Source: Epibacterium ulvae (GTDB taxonomy: Bacteria; Pseudomonadota; Alphaproteobacteria; Rhodobacterales; Rhodobacteraceae). Taken from it: DNA of 64,000 bases. This document shows, piece by piece, positions 32,358 through 40,934 of this stretch; the stretch's first letter is position 1; every line of letters starts with the position of its first letter. The notes below the pieces were generated by a model that made no database searches, was not told the DNA's origin, and saw nothing but the letters and a program-made list of their open reading frames with translations. The DNA is taken from contig NZ_FMWG01000006.1 of NCBI RefSeq assembly GCF_900102795.1, positions 1 to 64,000 of the forward strand, given 5' to 3'. The translations under genes and the position numbers were made by a program.

Positions 32358-33143
32358 ATGACGGAGGCTGCGATACGAACCCGACGTGATGGTGTAATTT
32401 TAGAGGTTACTTTGGATCGCCCCAAAGCGAATGCCATTGATCTTGCGACCAGTCGTGAGATGGGGCGCGTGTTTCAGACGTTTCGCGATGATCCGGACCT
32501 GCGCGTGGCGATTTTGACAGGGGGTGGCGAAAAGTTCTTTTGCCCCGGGTGGGATTTAAAGGCGGCAGCAGCGGGTGATGCTGTGGATGGCGATTACGGC
32601 GTTGGGGGCTTTGGCGGTCTGCAAGAGTTGCGAGACTTGAACAAACCGGTGATTGCAGCGGTGAACGGAATCGCATGCGGTGGCGGGTTGGAATTGGCGC
32701 TGAGCGCAGATCTGATACTTGCGGCGGATCACGCGCGTTTTGCATTGCCTGAAATTCGATCCGGTACGGTTGCGGATGCGGCCAGTGTGAAGCTTCCCAA
32801 GCGTATTCCATACCATATCGCGATGGAACTGTTGCTGACAGGGCGTTGGTTTGATGCAGAGGAGGCGCAAAGATGGGGGCTTGTGAATGAGATTGTTGCG
32901 GGGGATCAGTTGATGGACCGGGCTTGGGAGCTTGCACGACATCTTGCTGCTGGTCCGCCCTTGGTGTACGCGGCAATCAAAGAAATTGTGCGCGAAGCTG
33001 AAAATGCGAAGTTTCAAGATGCGATGAATCGCATCACCAAACGCCAGCTTGCCACGGTTGATGTGCTCTATGAGAGCGAAGATCAACAAGAAGGCGCGCG
33101 CGCTTTTGCTGAAAAACGCGATCCCGTCTGGAAGGGATATTAA
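32358..33143 (+). CDS. Enoyl-CoA hydratase/isomerase family protein, CaiD (carnitinyl-CoA dehydratase)-like
   Basis: A 261-residue crotonase-fold protein with strong resemblance to E. coli CaiD along its length: LEVTLDRPKANAID, KFFCPGWDLKAAA, NGIACGGGLELALSADLI, and the ending FAEKRDPVWKG. Glu112 (GGGLEL) and Glu132 (ALPEIR) are at the two catalytic glutamate positions of hydratases. CaiD hydrates crotonobetainyl-CoA to carnitinyl-CoA. Here the operon has a dehydrogenase and an ADP-forming ligase rather than the cai set, so the real substrate may be another acyl-CoA. The start is three bases after the ligase stop. Confidence 0.85.
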   Translation: MTEAAIRTRRDGVILEVTLDRPKANAIDLATSREMGRVFQTFRDDPDLRVAILTGGGEKFFCPGWDLKAAAAGDAVDGDYGVGGFGGLQELRDLNKPVIAAVNGIACGGGLELALSADLILAADHARFALPEIRSGTVADAASVKLPKRIPYHIAMELLLTGRWFDAEEAQRWGLVNEIVAGDQLMDRAWELARHLAAGPPLVYAAIKEIVREAENAKFQDAMNRITKRQLATVDVLYESEDQQEGARAFAEKRDPVWKGY

Positions 33144-33169
33144 GTTTCGGGGGTGCTCCCGCCTGTTCT

Positions 33170-33374
33170 AGGTCATCTGTGATGACCTTCACAGTTGGGC
33201 GTGGCGCCGTGCCTGTGGCACGGCGCGGTTGGTGGCAAGTACATTGGCTGCGCCTAGACGAGACTGCGCCGCGCAGCGGCGCTTGGCCCAACGGGGGAGG
33301 GATCTGTCATTTGACAGTCCCGAGACGGGCGGGAGCCCGCCCTCTTTTCTCTGCAAAAAGGTTGTAGTCTTTTT
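33170..33374. repeat. Cluster of intergenic inverted repeats
   Basis: The 309-base gap 33144-33452 has no convincing gene but contains successive hairpins: AGGTCATC-3-GATGACCT (33170-33188), GCGCCGTGCC-3-GGCACGGCGC (33204-33226), GCGCCG-5-CGGCGC (33266-33282), CTGTC-4-GACAG extended by GGGA/TCCC (33299-33321), GGGCGG-4-CCGCCC followed by TCTTTT (33327-33348), and AAAAAG-8-CTTTTT (33355-33374). The fifth can act as terminator for the upstream operon. The array looks like a dispersed repeat-palindrome element; no second copy was noticed in this window. Confidence 0.65.
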
Positions 33375-33452
33375 GTGCGATCTTGGGTTTTGACCTTATT
33401 CTTTTGCCAGTTGGCTCTTGCATGGTGATGGCATGCTGCGCATTTAGAAGGG

Positions 33453-34316
33453 ATGGAAAATACTCTTCTTTGTCTTGGATATGGTTATTCAGCCCAGGCT
33501 TTGGCGCGTCTTTTGGGGCCGAAAGGATGGCGTGTGATTGGGACCTCTCGCGATGGGCGCGCCTTGTCTGAGGGGGAGGTGATCCAATGGCCGGGACAAG
33601 AGATTTCTCTTGCGGGTGTGACACATGTCTTATGCTCTATCGCCCCCACTGCAGAGGGAGACGTCGTCTTGCCCGAATTGGGAGCCGCATTGCGTGCTGC
33701 GGACTTAAAGTGGGTTGGCTATCTGTCGACCACCGCAGTTTATGGCGATCACGCTGGGGCTTGGGTGACTGAGGAGACGCCCCCCACGCCAAGCGCGGGC
33801 CGTGGAGCATGGCGCGTGGCAGCAGAAGACGCTTGGCAGGCATTGGGTGCCCCAGTACACATTTTTCGTCTTGCTGGGATTTATGGCCCTGGGCGCGGCC
33901 CGTTTGCCAAGCTGATGTCGGGTAAGGCGCGGCGTATCATAAAGCCGGGGCAGGTTTTTTCGCGGATCCATGTTGACGATATCGCCCGAGTTCTTGACGC
34001 TTCAATCGAGCGCCCCAATCCGGGTGCTGTCTACAATGTCTGTGATGATGAACCGGCGCCGCCACAGGATGTTTTGGGCTATGCCGCGGAGCTGCTGGGA
34101 CTGCCCATGCCAGCTGAGGTGCCATTTGATGAAGCTGCGATGAGCCCAATGGCACGCAGTTTTTATGGTGAAAACAAACGTGTGCGAAACGATCGGATCA
34201 AGGGGGAGCTGGGTGTTAAGCTGCTGTATCCTGACTATCGGGCTGGATTGAAGGCTGTGTTGGAGGCCGAAGATCTGGCAGGGTTTGTGCCGCCTGAGGA
34301 TCCGCCAGGGGTTTGA
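33453..34316 (+). CDS. NAD-dependent epimerase/dehydratase-like (SDR, YeeZ-like) protein
   Basis: A 287-residue extended SDR-type protein. The nucleotide-binding loop is LGYGYSAQALARLL (residues 8-21), with GYSAQ in place of the classic GxxGxxG ending. The later GYLSTTAVYGDHAGAWV fits the active-site serine/tyrosine region, although the usual YxxxK lysine is not evident. HIFRLAGIYGPGRGPF and VDDIARVLDASI are also typical of this family. Substrate unknown. It starts a new unit after the hairpin array and may be followed by the small gene at 34325. Confidence 0.8.
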   Translation: MENTLLCLGYGYSAQALARLLGPKGWRVIGTSRDGRALSEGEVIQWPGQEISLAGVTHVLCSIAPTAEGDVVLPELGAALRAADLKWVGYLSTTAVYGDHAGAWVTEETPPTPSAGRGAWRVAAEDAWQALGAPVHIFRLAGIYGPGRGPFAKLMSGKARRIIKPGQVFSRIHVDDIARVLDASIERPNPGAVYNVCDDEPAPPQDVLGYAAELLGLPMPAEVPFDEAAMSPMARSFYGENKRVRNDRIKGELGVKLLYPDYRAGLKAVLEAEDLAGFVPPEDPPGV

Positions 34317-34324
34317 CATAGGCA

Positions 34325-34654
34325 ATGCTATTTTTGTTCATTGTTTTGCAGTGGCGGACGTTGGGGCGGTTGCGGCGGCAACTTGAAGTCCGTTTCCCGG
34401 GGACCGTGCAAAAGATCTGGCGTAACATTCCGCTGTCCCGACGGATCGGAATCATTTTTTCACCTGCAGTGTTTATTGCGGTGTCAGAGCGGATGGCGCT
34501 GTTGGATCTCTTTGTTGCTCGGCCTGAACATATTCCGGCGTGGATGATGGGTGACGATGAGGTTGCTGCTCTTGTCTACCGTGTGAACCGTCATTGGTCA
34601 GCACGCGTGTACAAGGTTTACTTTGAACTCTCCGTTGGTTTTTTGCCGAGGTAA
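34325..34654 (+). CDS. Hypothetical protein
   Basis: A 109-residue open frame 8 bases after the epimerase-like gene. It begins with a hydrophobic MLFLFIVLQW stretch, then a basic region (RRQLEVRFPGTVQKIW) and a moderately hydrophobic middle (IGIIFSPAVFIAVSE). No family is recognised. Close spacing and strand agree with co-transcription, but the ribosome site is weak. It ends 7 bases before the convergent dxs stop. Confidence 0.45.
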   Translation: MLFLFIVLQWRTLGRLRRQLEVRFPGTVQKIWRNIPLSRRIGIIFSPAVFIAVSERMALLDLFVARPEHIPAWMMGDDEVAALVYRVNRHWSARVYKVYFELSVGFLPR

Positions 34655-34661
34655 CGGGCGT

Positions 34662-36590
34662 TTAAGCCCGCTTCTCACCAATCGATGCAACGCCCAGAAC
34701 TTCAAGCACTTTGGCTTCGATCTGGGGCGCGTTCATCGCCGCGACCTCATACATATCGGCAGGGCTCGCCTGATCGATAAAGGTGTCGGGCAGCACCATG
34801 GAGCGGAATTTTAGACCGTGATCAAAGACGCCTTCGTCGGCCAACAATTGCGCGACGTGGGAGCCAAAGCCGCCAACCGCGCCCTCTTCGATGGTGATCA
34901 GCGCCTCGTGGTTGGCCGCCAGATCTAGGATCATGTCACGGTCCAGCGGTTTGGCAAAACGGGCGTCAGCGATGGTGGGCGTGATGCCTTTTGCGGCCAG
35001 TGCTTCGGCGGCGTTTTGCACTTCGGACAGGCGCGTGCCAAAGGATAAAATCGCAACGCGTGCGCCCTTGGTCACAATACGGCCTTTGCCGATTTCCAGC
35101 GCTTCGGGCACCTCTGGTAGATCAACCCCAACGCCTTCGCCACGGGGGTAGCGGAAGGCGATCGGACCTTCATTGTAGTCAGCAGCCGTTTTGGCCATAT
35201 GGGCAAGCTCGGCCTCGTCGGCGGCGGCCATCACCACCATGCCGGGCAGGTTGGTCATAAAGCCGATGTCGAAACTGCCTGCATGGGTTGCACCATCTGC
35301 ACCAACAAGTCCTGCGCGATCGATGGCAAATTTCACTGGCAGGCGTTGGATGGCAACATCATGCACAACCTGATCATAGCCGCGCTGCAAGAAGGTCGAA
35401 TACATCGCGCAAAAGGGCTTCATCCCACCTGCCGCGAGCGCGGCAGCAAAGGTCACACCATGCTGTTCCGCGATGCCAACATCAAAGGTGCGCGAGGGGT
35501 AGCGTTCGGCCATCAGGTTGAGGCCGGTACCATCGGGCATCGCTGCGGTCACGGCGCAGATTTTATCATCCTTAGCAGCGAGATCCACCAAGGTTTTGCC
35601 AAACACGGATGTGTAAGAGGGCGCGTTTGAGGGCGCTTTTTTCTGTTTGCCGGTGACCATATCAAATTTGGCGGTGGCGTGACCTTTGTCATCTGCCGCT
35701 TCAGCCGGGGCGTAGCCTTTGCCCTTTTTGGTCAGGACATGGATCAGGACGGGGCCGGTGGCGCGCTCTTTCACCGTGCGCAGAACCGGCAAAAGCTGGT
35801 CCATGTCGTGGCCGTCGATAGGACCAAGATATGAAAACCCCAGCGCTTCAAACAGGGTGCCACCGACCGCCATGCCTTTCAGCATGTCCTTGGCGCGTTT
35901 GGCGCCTTCCCGGAAGGGGCTGGGCAGCAGGGAAACGGCCCCTTTGGCGGCGGCTTTCAGATCCTGAAAGGGCTGTTCAGCGTAAAGGCGCGACAGGTAA
36001 GAGGACAGCGCGCCAACAGGTGGCGCGATGGACATTTCGTTGTCGTTCAGGATCACAAACATGCGTTTGTTCAGATGGCCTGCGTTGTTCATCGCCTCAA
36101 AGGCCATGCCTGCCGACATGGAGCCATCGCCGATCACGGCAATCGCATCGCCGTTGCCTTCGGGGATGATACCACCCAGATCGCGCGCAACAGAAAACCC
36201 AAGGGCGGCGCTGATGGACGTTGACGAATGTGCCGCGCCAAAAGGATCATAGGGGCTTTCGGAGCGTTTGGTGAACCCGGACAACCCGTCTTTGGTGCGC
36301 AGCGTGCGAATACGGTCACGGCGTTCTGTCAGGATTTTATGGGGGTAGCACTGGTGCGACACGTCCCAGATCAGTTTGTCACGGGGGGTATCAAAGACAG
36401 CGTGCAGAGCTACCGTCAGCTCCACAACGCCAAGGCCTGCACCCAAGTGGCCGCCGGTTTCAGACACGGCTGAAATCGTTTCAGAGCGCAGTTCTTGCGC
36501 CACTTGTGTCAGTTGGGCGTCGCTTAGGTGTTTCAGATCTGCGGGGCGTGCAATCTGGTCCAACAGCGGGGTATGGGGCCGGTCTGACAT
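34662..36590 (-). CDS. dxs: 1-deoxy-D-xylulose-5-phosphate synthase
   Basis: Thiamine-diphosphate enzyme that condenses pyruvate and glyceraldehyde 3-phosphate, the first step of the MEP isoprenoid pathway. The 642-residue length is typical. Motifs include [11 protein letters not shown], the ThDP-binding [32 protein letters not shown], and the transketolase-like second half with [17 protein letters not shown] and RYPRGEG. It is last in the operon HDAC-like, xseB, ispA, dxs, 43 bases after ispA. Confidence 0.97.
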   Translation of the reverse strand: MSDRPHTPLLDQIARPADLKHLSDAQLTQVAQELRSETISAVSETGGHLGAGLGVVELTVALHAVFDTPRDKLIWDVSHQCYPHKILTERRDRIRTLRTKDGLSGFTKRSESPYDPFGAAHSSTSISAALGFSVARDLGGIIPEGNGDAIAVIGDGSMSAGMAFEAMNNAGHLNKRMFVILNDNEMSIAPPVGALSSYLSRLYAEQPFQDLKAAAKGAVSLLPSPFREGAKRAKDMLKGMAVGGTLFEALGFSYLGPIDGHDMDQLLPVLRTVKERATGPVLIHVLTKKGKGYAPAEAADDKGHATAKFDMVTGKQKKAPSNAPSYTSVFGKTLVDLAAKDDKICAVTAAMPDGTGLNLMAERYPSRTFDVGIAEQHGVTFAAALAAGGMKPFCAMYSTFLQRGYDQVVHDVAIQRLPVKFAIDRAGLVGADGATHAGSFDIGFMTNLPGMVVMAAADEAELAHMAKTAADYNEGPIAFRYPRGEGVGVDLPEVPEALEIGKGRIVTKGARVAILSFGTRLSEVQNAAEALAAKGITPTIADARFAKPLDRDMILDLAANHEALITIEEGAVGGFGSHVAQLLADEGVFDHGLKFRSMVLPDTFIDQASPADMYEVAAMNAPQIEAKVLEVLGVASIGEKRA

Positions 36591-36633
36591 GGGCGTTCCT
36601 TGTGGCGTGTCTGAGGGGCTGGGCCCTCAAGGT

Positions 36634-37497
36634 TTAGCTATCGCGCGAAATAACGAAGCGCGCTGCATCCTTCAAGCATTGCGCGTCATCGCCGTAGGGT
36701 TTCAGCGCGGCGCAGGCCTCTGTAACCAATTCAGCGGCACGGGCTTTGGCAGTATCCAGTCCCAGCAAAGAGACAAAAGTGGCTTTGCCCGCTGCGTCAT
36801 CCTTGCGCAGGGCTTTGCCAACTTTTGCGGCGTCGCCTTCTATATCTAGGATGTCATCGGCGATTTGAAAGGCAAGTCCAAGCGCCGTGGCATAGCGGCG
36901 CAGAGGGGCCGGATCATCGCCAGCCAGAACTGCGCCTGCGATGGTGGACCATTCGATCAGGCAGCCGGTTTTGCGGCTTTGCAATTTTGTGATCTGTTCC
37001 AGTGTCAAAGGCGTTGTGGCGGTTTCAGCGGCGATGTCCAGCATCTGGCCTGAGACCATGCCGTCTTTGCCTGCGGATTGCGCAAGACCTTTGATGAGTG
37101 TCAGGGCATGGGGGCCATTTGCGGGATCAGCCAAAAGTTCAAAGGCAAAGCCCTGCAGGCTGTCGCCTGCCAGAACCGCCATCGCCTCATCCCACTTTTT
37201 GTGGACCGTGGGCTGGCCGCGGCGCAGATCATCGTCATCCATACAGGGCAGATCGTCATGCACCAGTGAATAAGCATGGACGCATTCAATCGCGAGGGCG
37301 GCATTCAACGCCGCCTGAGGTGCCACTCCGTGCAGGCGCGCGCTTTCCAAAACCAGAAAGCCGCGCAGCATTTTCCCACCGACAATGGCATAACGCATGG
37401 CTGCATGCAGAGCATCATCACCGGTAAGGCGCAGGTTGACCTGTTCGGTGATCTGGGACTGGGCCTGTGTCAGCGCATCCTTGAAGATGTCGGCCAT
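36634..37497 (-). CDS. ispA: Polyprenyl synthetase (farnesyl diphosphate synthase type)
   Basis: Builds farnesyl diphosphate from isopentenyl and dimethylallyl diphosphates. The 287-residue protein has the first aspartate-rich motif DDLPCMDDDDLRRG (with the two-residue insertion typical of bacterial FPP synthases), GKMLRGFLVLES upstream, and the second motif QIADDILDIEGD. Its position between xseB (3 bases) and dxs, in an isoprenoid operon, supports the function; geranylgeranyl synthase is less likely. Confidence 0.94.
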   Translation of the reverse strand: MADIFKDALTQAQSQITEQVNLRLTGDDALHAAMRYAIVGGKMLRGFLVLESARLHGVAPQAALNAALAIECVHAYSLVHDDLPCMDDDDLRRGQPTVHKKWDEAMAVLAGDSLQGFAFELLADPANGPHALTLIKGLAQSAGKDGMVSGQMLDIAAETATTPLTLEQITKLQSRKTGCLIEWSTIAGAVLAGDDPAPLRRYATALGLAFQIADDILDIEGDAAKVGKALRKDDAAGKATFVSLLGLDTAKARAAELVTEACAALKPYGDDAQCLKDAARFVISRDS

Positions 37498-37500
37498 GTT

Positions 37501-37743
37501 TTAGCCTGCGTCCAATGGCGCGGTGCCGCGCGCAGTTCCATTTGCATCCAGCGTGATTGCAGCCACTTTTTCCTCGGCGCGCTTCAGCTCATCTTCGCAG
37601 CGTTTCTTGAGCGCCGCGCCGCGTTCATAGAGTGCGATCGAAGCATCTAGCGCGACATCGCCCCGCTCCAGCTGATCGACTACGGTTTCCAGTTCACGCA
37701 TTGCCAGTTCAAAGCTTAGGTCTTCGACGGGGGTCTCGCTCAT
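37501..37743 (-). CDS. xseB: Exodeoxyribonuclease VII small subunit
   Basis: Small helical partner of XseA in exonuclease VII, which degrades single-stranded DNA. The 80 residues contain the family signature SFELAMRELETVVDQLERG and LDASIALYERGAALKKRCE. Its ATG overlaps the stop of the HDAC-like gene (ATGA at 37740-37743). It sits before ispA, an arrangement also common outside the group. Confidence 0.94.
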   Translation of the reverse strand: MSETPVEDLSFELAMRELETVVDQLERGDVALDASIALYERGAALKKRCEDELKRAEEKVAAITLDANGTARGTAPLDAG

Positions 37744-38666
37744 GATCCTGCCTTTATCAATTCTTCCACATGCGCCTTGGTGGCGGCGGCCAGCGCGTTC
37801 AGATCATATCCGCCCTCCAAAGTCGAGACGATACGGCCAGAACAGATTTCACGCGCAAGTGTACAAAGCTCAGCGGTGAGCCAGCCGAAATCGCTCGTAG
37901 ACCAATTCAAATTGGCGAGCGGGTCGTCTTGATGGGCGTCAAAACCGGCAGAGATGATGATCAGTTCGGGGTTAAATGCCTGAATGCGCGGGAAGGCCTG
38001 CGCCTGATAGGCTGCGCGCATTTCCGCCCCACCTGATTCTGGAGCTAAGGGGATGTTCATGATCTGACCGTGTGCGCCATCTTCTTCGGGTTTGCCTGAT
38101 CCGGGCCAGAGCGGCATTTGCTGTGATGTAATCACCAAAGCGCGCGCTTCATCCCATAACAAATCCTGCGTGCCGTTGCCGTGGTGGACGTCAAAATCCA
38201 CAACCGCAACGCGTTTCAGCCCGTGGTGTTCCAGCGCGTGCTTGGCGGCCAGTGCCGCATTGCCAAAGAAACAAAATCCCATCGCCGTGTCTGTCTCGGC
38301 GTGATGGCCGGGTGGCCGCACAGCCGCAAAGGCGTTTTGAACATCGCCGCCTAATACGAGATCGACCGCGCGGATTGCTGCCCCCGCTGCGCGGTAGGCT
38401 GCCGCAACCGAGCCGGGCGACAGGAATGTGTCGCCGTCAACCTGCGCAAAACCTGCCTGCGGGGCAGCTGCACGGATCCCGTCTACATAATCCTTGGGAT
38501 GCAGGCGCAACAGATCATCTTCGGCCGCCATCGGGGCCGTAACCCGCTGTAGATCAAGACCTTCTAGAGCGTGGAGGACATGTTCCAGTCGCGCGACACG
38601 TTCAGGATGCCCGTCTGGCGTGACATGTTGCAGGCAATCTGCGTGGGTTATCAATGCTGTGGTCAA
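37740..38666 (-). CDS. Histone deacetylase-family (class II-like) amidohydrolase
   Basis: A 308-residue zinc hydrolase of the histone deacetylase / acetylpolyamine amidohydrolase / AcuC superfamily. Visible motifs are RPPGHHAETDTAMGFCFFGN with the tandem histidines, VDFDVHHGNGTQDLLW with the Asp and His metal ligands, ISAGFDAHQDDPLANL with the second Asp, and EGGYDLNAL. Substrates may be acetylated proteins, polyamines or other amides. It is first in the xseB-ispA-dxs operon. Confidence 0.92.
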   Translation of the reverse strand: MTTALITHADCLQHVTPDGHPERVARLEHVLHALEGLDLQRVTAPMAAEDDLLRLHPKDYVDGIRAAAPQAGFAQVDGDTFLSPGSVAAAYRAAGAAIRAVDLVLGGDVQNAFAAVRPPGHHAETDTAMGFCFFGNAALAAKHALEHHGLKRVAVVDFDVHHGNGTQDLLWDEARALVITSQQMPLWPGSGKPEEDGAHGQIMNIPLAPESGGAEMRAAYQAQAFPRIQAFNPELIIISAGFDAHQDDPLANLNWSTSDFGWLTAELCTLAREICSGRIVSTLEGGYDLNALAAATKAHVEELIKAGS

Positions 38667-38783
38667 AACACCCTCCCGGAGCGAAAGCCCTTTGCGTTTG
38701 TGTGGCGCAGACTATGCCTCCCGCTCTTTCGCCTGCAAGCTCTTTTTGTGGGGGTGTTCGCGCGTGGAAAGGGAGGAATGTTT

Positions 38784-38912
38784 ATGGAAAATACGTTTAG
38801 GTTGGTATCGCGCAAAGTGCTTCTGAAGGCGAGAAAGCTACGCCGTTCCTTATTTAGGTGCCGTGGCCAAGCCCAGCTTCGGCGTTGTCTTTCTGAATTT
38901 CATTTGTTGTAG
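38784..38912 (+). CDS. Possible small basic protein (42 residues)
   Basis: An open frame of 42 codons begins with ATG seven bases after a strong GGGAGG ribosome site (38771-38776). The product, starting MENTFRLVSRKVLLKARKLRR, is rich in arginine and lysine. Its TAG stop ends nine bases before the ATG of the DUF3592-like gene, so it could be a leader or a coupling peptide. There is no homology to judge by. Confidence 0.25.
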   Translation: MENTFRLVSRKVLLKARKLRRSLFRCRGQAQLRRCLSEFHLL

Positions 38913-38920
38913 TGGGTTTC

Positions 38921-39379
38921 ATGCAAGAGTTTTGGAACGATTTATGCGCTGGGGAACGTTATGCGGTTTTGTATGTTTGCATTGCTTACGCATTAGTTTT
39001 GTCTGTTTTTTGCGTGGTGAGCTGTTTTCGCATGCGTCGCTGGCCTCATACACTTGGAAGGCTCCTTGAAGAAGGAGTTTCAGGGTATGGAGGTGGTGGT
39101 GATGGGATGTATGCCGCGCGGGTGAAGTACGAATATTCTGTTGATGGAGTTCTGCATACCGGAGCAAACCTGAGCCCATTCATGGTTCAAGCAACTGGAA
39201 CCAGAATGGCGAAGTGGCAGATGACTGGGATCCAAAGGCATCAGGGAAACGGTGTCACCGTTTTTTATAGTCCAAGGCGACCCCACAAATCCTATCTGAT
39301 CGTGCCCTCACTGCGAGGCATCGCGGGGCTTTTTCTGCTTTTTGCCAGTGTCATTGTGGTGATGTGGTTGGCAATTTAA
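38921..39379 (+). CDS. DUF3592-like membrane protein
   Basis: A 152-residue protein with two membrane helices (about residues 16-34 and 130-150) enclosing a beta-rich region. ARVKYEYSVDGVLHTGANLSP and GNGVTVFYSPRRPHKSYLIV match the DUF3592 pattern (V.Y.Y.V.G..Y.G, then V.V.Y.P..P). Function unknown. A GTG nine bases upstream (38912) is an alternative start. The GC content appears lower than in neighbouring genes, and it stands alone between the HDAC-like gene and petR. Confidence 0.65.
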   Translation: MQEFWNDLCAGERYAVLYVCIAYALVLSVFCVVSCFRMRRWPHTLGRLLEEGVSGYGGGGDGMYAARVKYEYSVDGVLHTGANLSPFMVQATGTRMAKWQMTGIQRHQGNGVTVFYSPRRPHKSYLIVPSLRGIAGLFLLFASVIVVMWLAI

Positions 39380-39568
39380 TTTTCGTAGTATTTGAACTGG
39401 CTAATTGATGTACTTGGCACGCTGCCAATACTTTATCAGTGAATGGTCGGACATTTGCAAAAATGCTTTGCCAAATCACAATGCCGGGACCCGCGCCAAA
39501 AGTGTGCTTTGGCAGACTGTACCTGTGTGGTGTGCATAGCGTGGGGCGCTGCAGTCTTTAGCTTATGA

Positions 39569-40267
39569 TCAATCCGGAGCCAGCATGTAGCCTGCGCCGC
39601 GGACGGTTTGCAGGTATTGGGGTTGTTTGGGGTTGGGTTCGATCTTGCGGCGCAGGCGTGTGATTTGCACGTCAACAGCGCGCTCTTGGGCCTGTCCCCG
39701 GTCGCGGCCCAGATCTTCGACCAGTTTGGCGCGGCTCACTGGCTCACCCGGGCAGGCGGAAAAGATTTTCATCAGCTGACTCTCGGTGCTTGTCAGGCGC
39801 ACCAGTTCTTGTCCCTGCCAGAGTTCCCCTCGTTCGATATCATAGCGGTTTTCACCTAAATGCAGCACCTTGGGGGTGCTCTCTTCGGCCTTGGTGTCGG
39901 GAACACGGCGCAGAATGGCGTTTATACGCAGCAAAAGCTCTTTGGGCTCAAACGGTTTGGCCAGATAATCATCCGCGCCGGCTTCTAGACCCTTGATCCG
40001 GTCTTCGGTTTCGCCTTGCGCGGTGAGTAGCAAGATCGGAGTTGCCATGGTTTCGCGCAGCGACCGTGTGAGGGAAACGCCGTCTTCGCCGGGCATGCGC
40101 ACGTCCATGATGATCATGTCAAAATCCAAGCCCCCCAGAATGCGGCGGGCGTGTTCCGCGTCGCGGGCTGAGGTTACCAGAAAGCCTGCGCGCATCAGGA
40201 ATTTTTTTAGCAACTCGCGAATGCGCTCGTCATCGTCAACGATCAGAAGATGGGCATCAAAAATCAT
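39569..40267 (-). CDS. petR: OmpR-family response regulator, PetR-like
   Basis: A 232-residue two-domain regulator. The receiver domain has LLIVDDDERIRELL (acidic pair), phosphorylatable aspartate in MIIMDVRMPGEDG (near residue 55) and the conserved lysine in LAKPFEPKELL. A winged-helix DNA-binding domain follows, with LTSTESQLMKIFS and VDVQITRLRRKIEPNPKQP. In Rhodobacter capsulatus a petP-petR pair lies beside petABC and affects cytochrome bc1 expression. Here the overlap with a MarR-type gene and petABC at 46.8 kb supports the name. No sensor kinase is adjacent. Confidence 0.8.
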   Translation of the reverse strand: MIFDAHLLIVDDDERIRELLKKFLMRAGFLVTSARDAEHARRILGGLDFDMIIMDVRMPGEDGVSLTRSLRETMATPILLLTAQGETEDRIKGLEAGADDYLAKPFEPKELLLRINAILRRVPDTKAEESTPKVLHLGENRYDIERGELWQGQELVRLTSTESQLMKIFSACPGEPVSRAKLVEDLGRDRGQAQERAVDVQITRLRRKIEPNPKQPQYLQTVRGAGYMLAPD

Positions 40268-40776
40268 GAGCTGGTTTCCCGCAGTTTAACATAAGCACGG
40301 CGCATATCCGCATCCATCATTGCCTCCAGAACCTTACGAAAGCCTTGCACAGCTTCTGGTCCTGCGTCCTTGTAGGCGGCGCGCATGCGTTCGCGTTGCG
40401 CGTCTGACAATTGTGCTTCAAGCGCATGGCCTTGTTCTGTCAAGAACAGATGCCGTTCCCGCTTGTCAACTGTTCCGACACGGCTTTCAACCAAACCATC
40501 TGCAATCAAGGTGCGCAGAACGCGGTTAAGAGACTGTTTGGTGACGCCAAGAATAGACAGGAGATTGTTGACGGTGGTGCCCGGCGCGCGATTGATAAAG
40601 TGGATGGCGCGGTGATGGGCGCGGCCATAGGCCAGTTTTGCCAAGATCCGATCTGGGTCTGCGGTGAATCCACGGTAGGCAAAAAACATCGCTTCGATGC
40701 CTTGGCGCAATTGTTCATCCGTCAAAAACAGCAGGCTTTCGCCCCCGCCAAACGGTCCAGGTCGCCCATCAGACAT
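40264..40776 (-). CDS. petP: MarR-family regulator, PetP-like
   Basis: A 170-residue winged-helix protein of the MarR family. The recognition region is NLLSILGVTKQSLNRVLRTLI, and the wing contains DKRERHLFLTEQG. A further helical C-terminus follows (AVQGFRKVLEAMMDADMRRAYVKLRE). Its stop overlaps the petR start (ATGA at 40264-40267), reproducing the petP-petR layout of Rhodobacter. The name rests on that arrangement; the ligand or signal is unknown. Confidence 0.78.
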   Translation of the reverse strand: MSDGRPGPFGGGESLLFLTDEQLRQGIEAMFFAYRGFTADPDRILAKLAYGRAHHRAIHFINRAPGTTVNNLLSILGVTKQSLNRVLRTLIADGLVESRVGTVDKRERHLFLTEQGHALEAQLSDAQRERMRAAYKDAGPEAVQGFRKVLEAMMDADMRRAYVKLRETSS

Positions 40777-40934
40777 ATGTCTTCTCTTCCTTCTTCTTCG
40801 TCAGCAGTTTAAGTCAGTGATGTTGACATTCCAAGAGCGAACATGTATCGAATCTCAGATTTTGCGCAATAATGCTTCATTGGAATCTTTTGCGGCGCAA
40901 TAAACGGAAATTCTGTGCCTTGGGAGCGAGAGAT

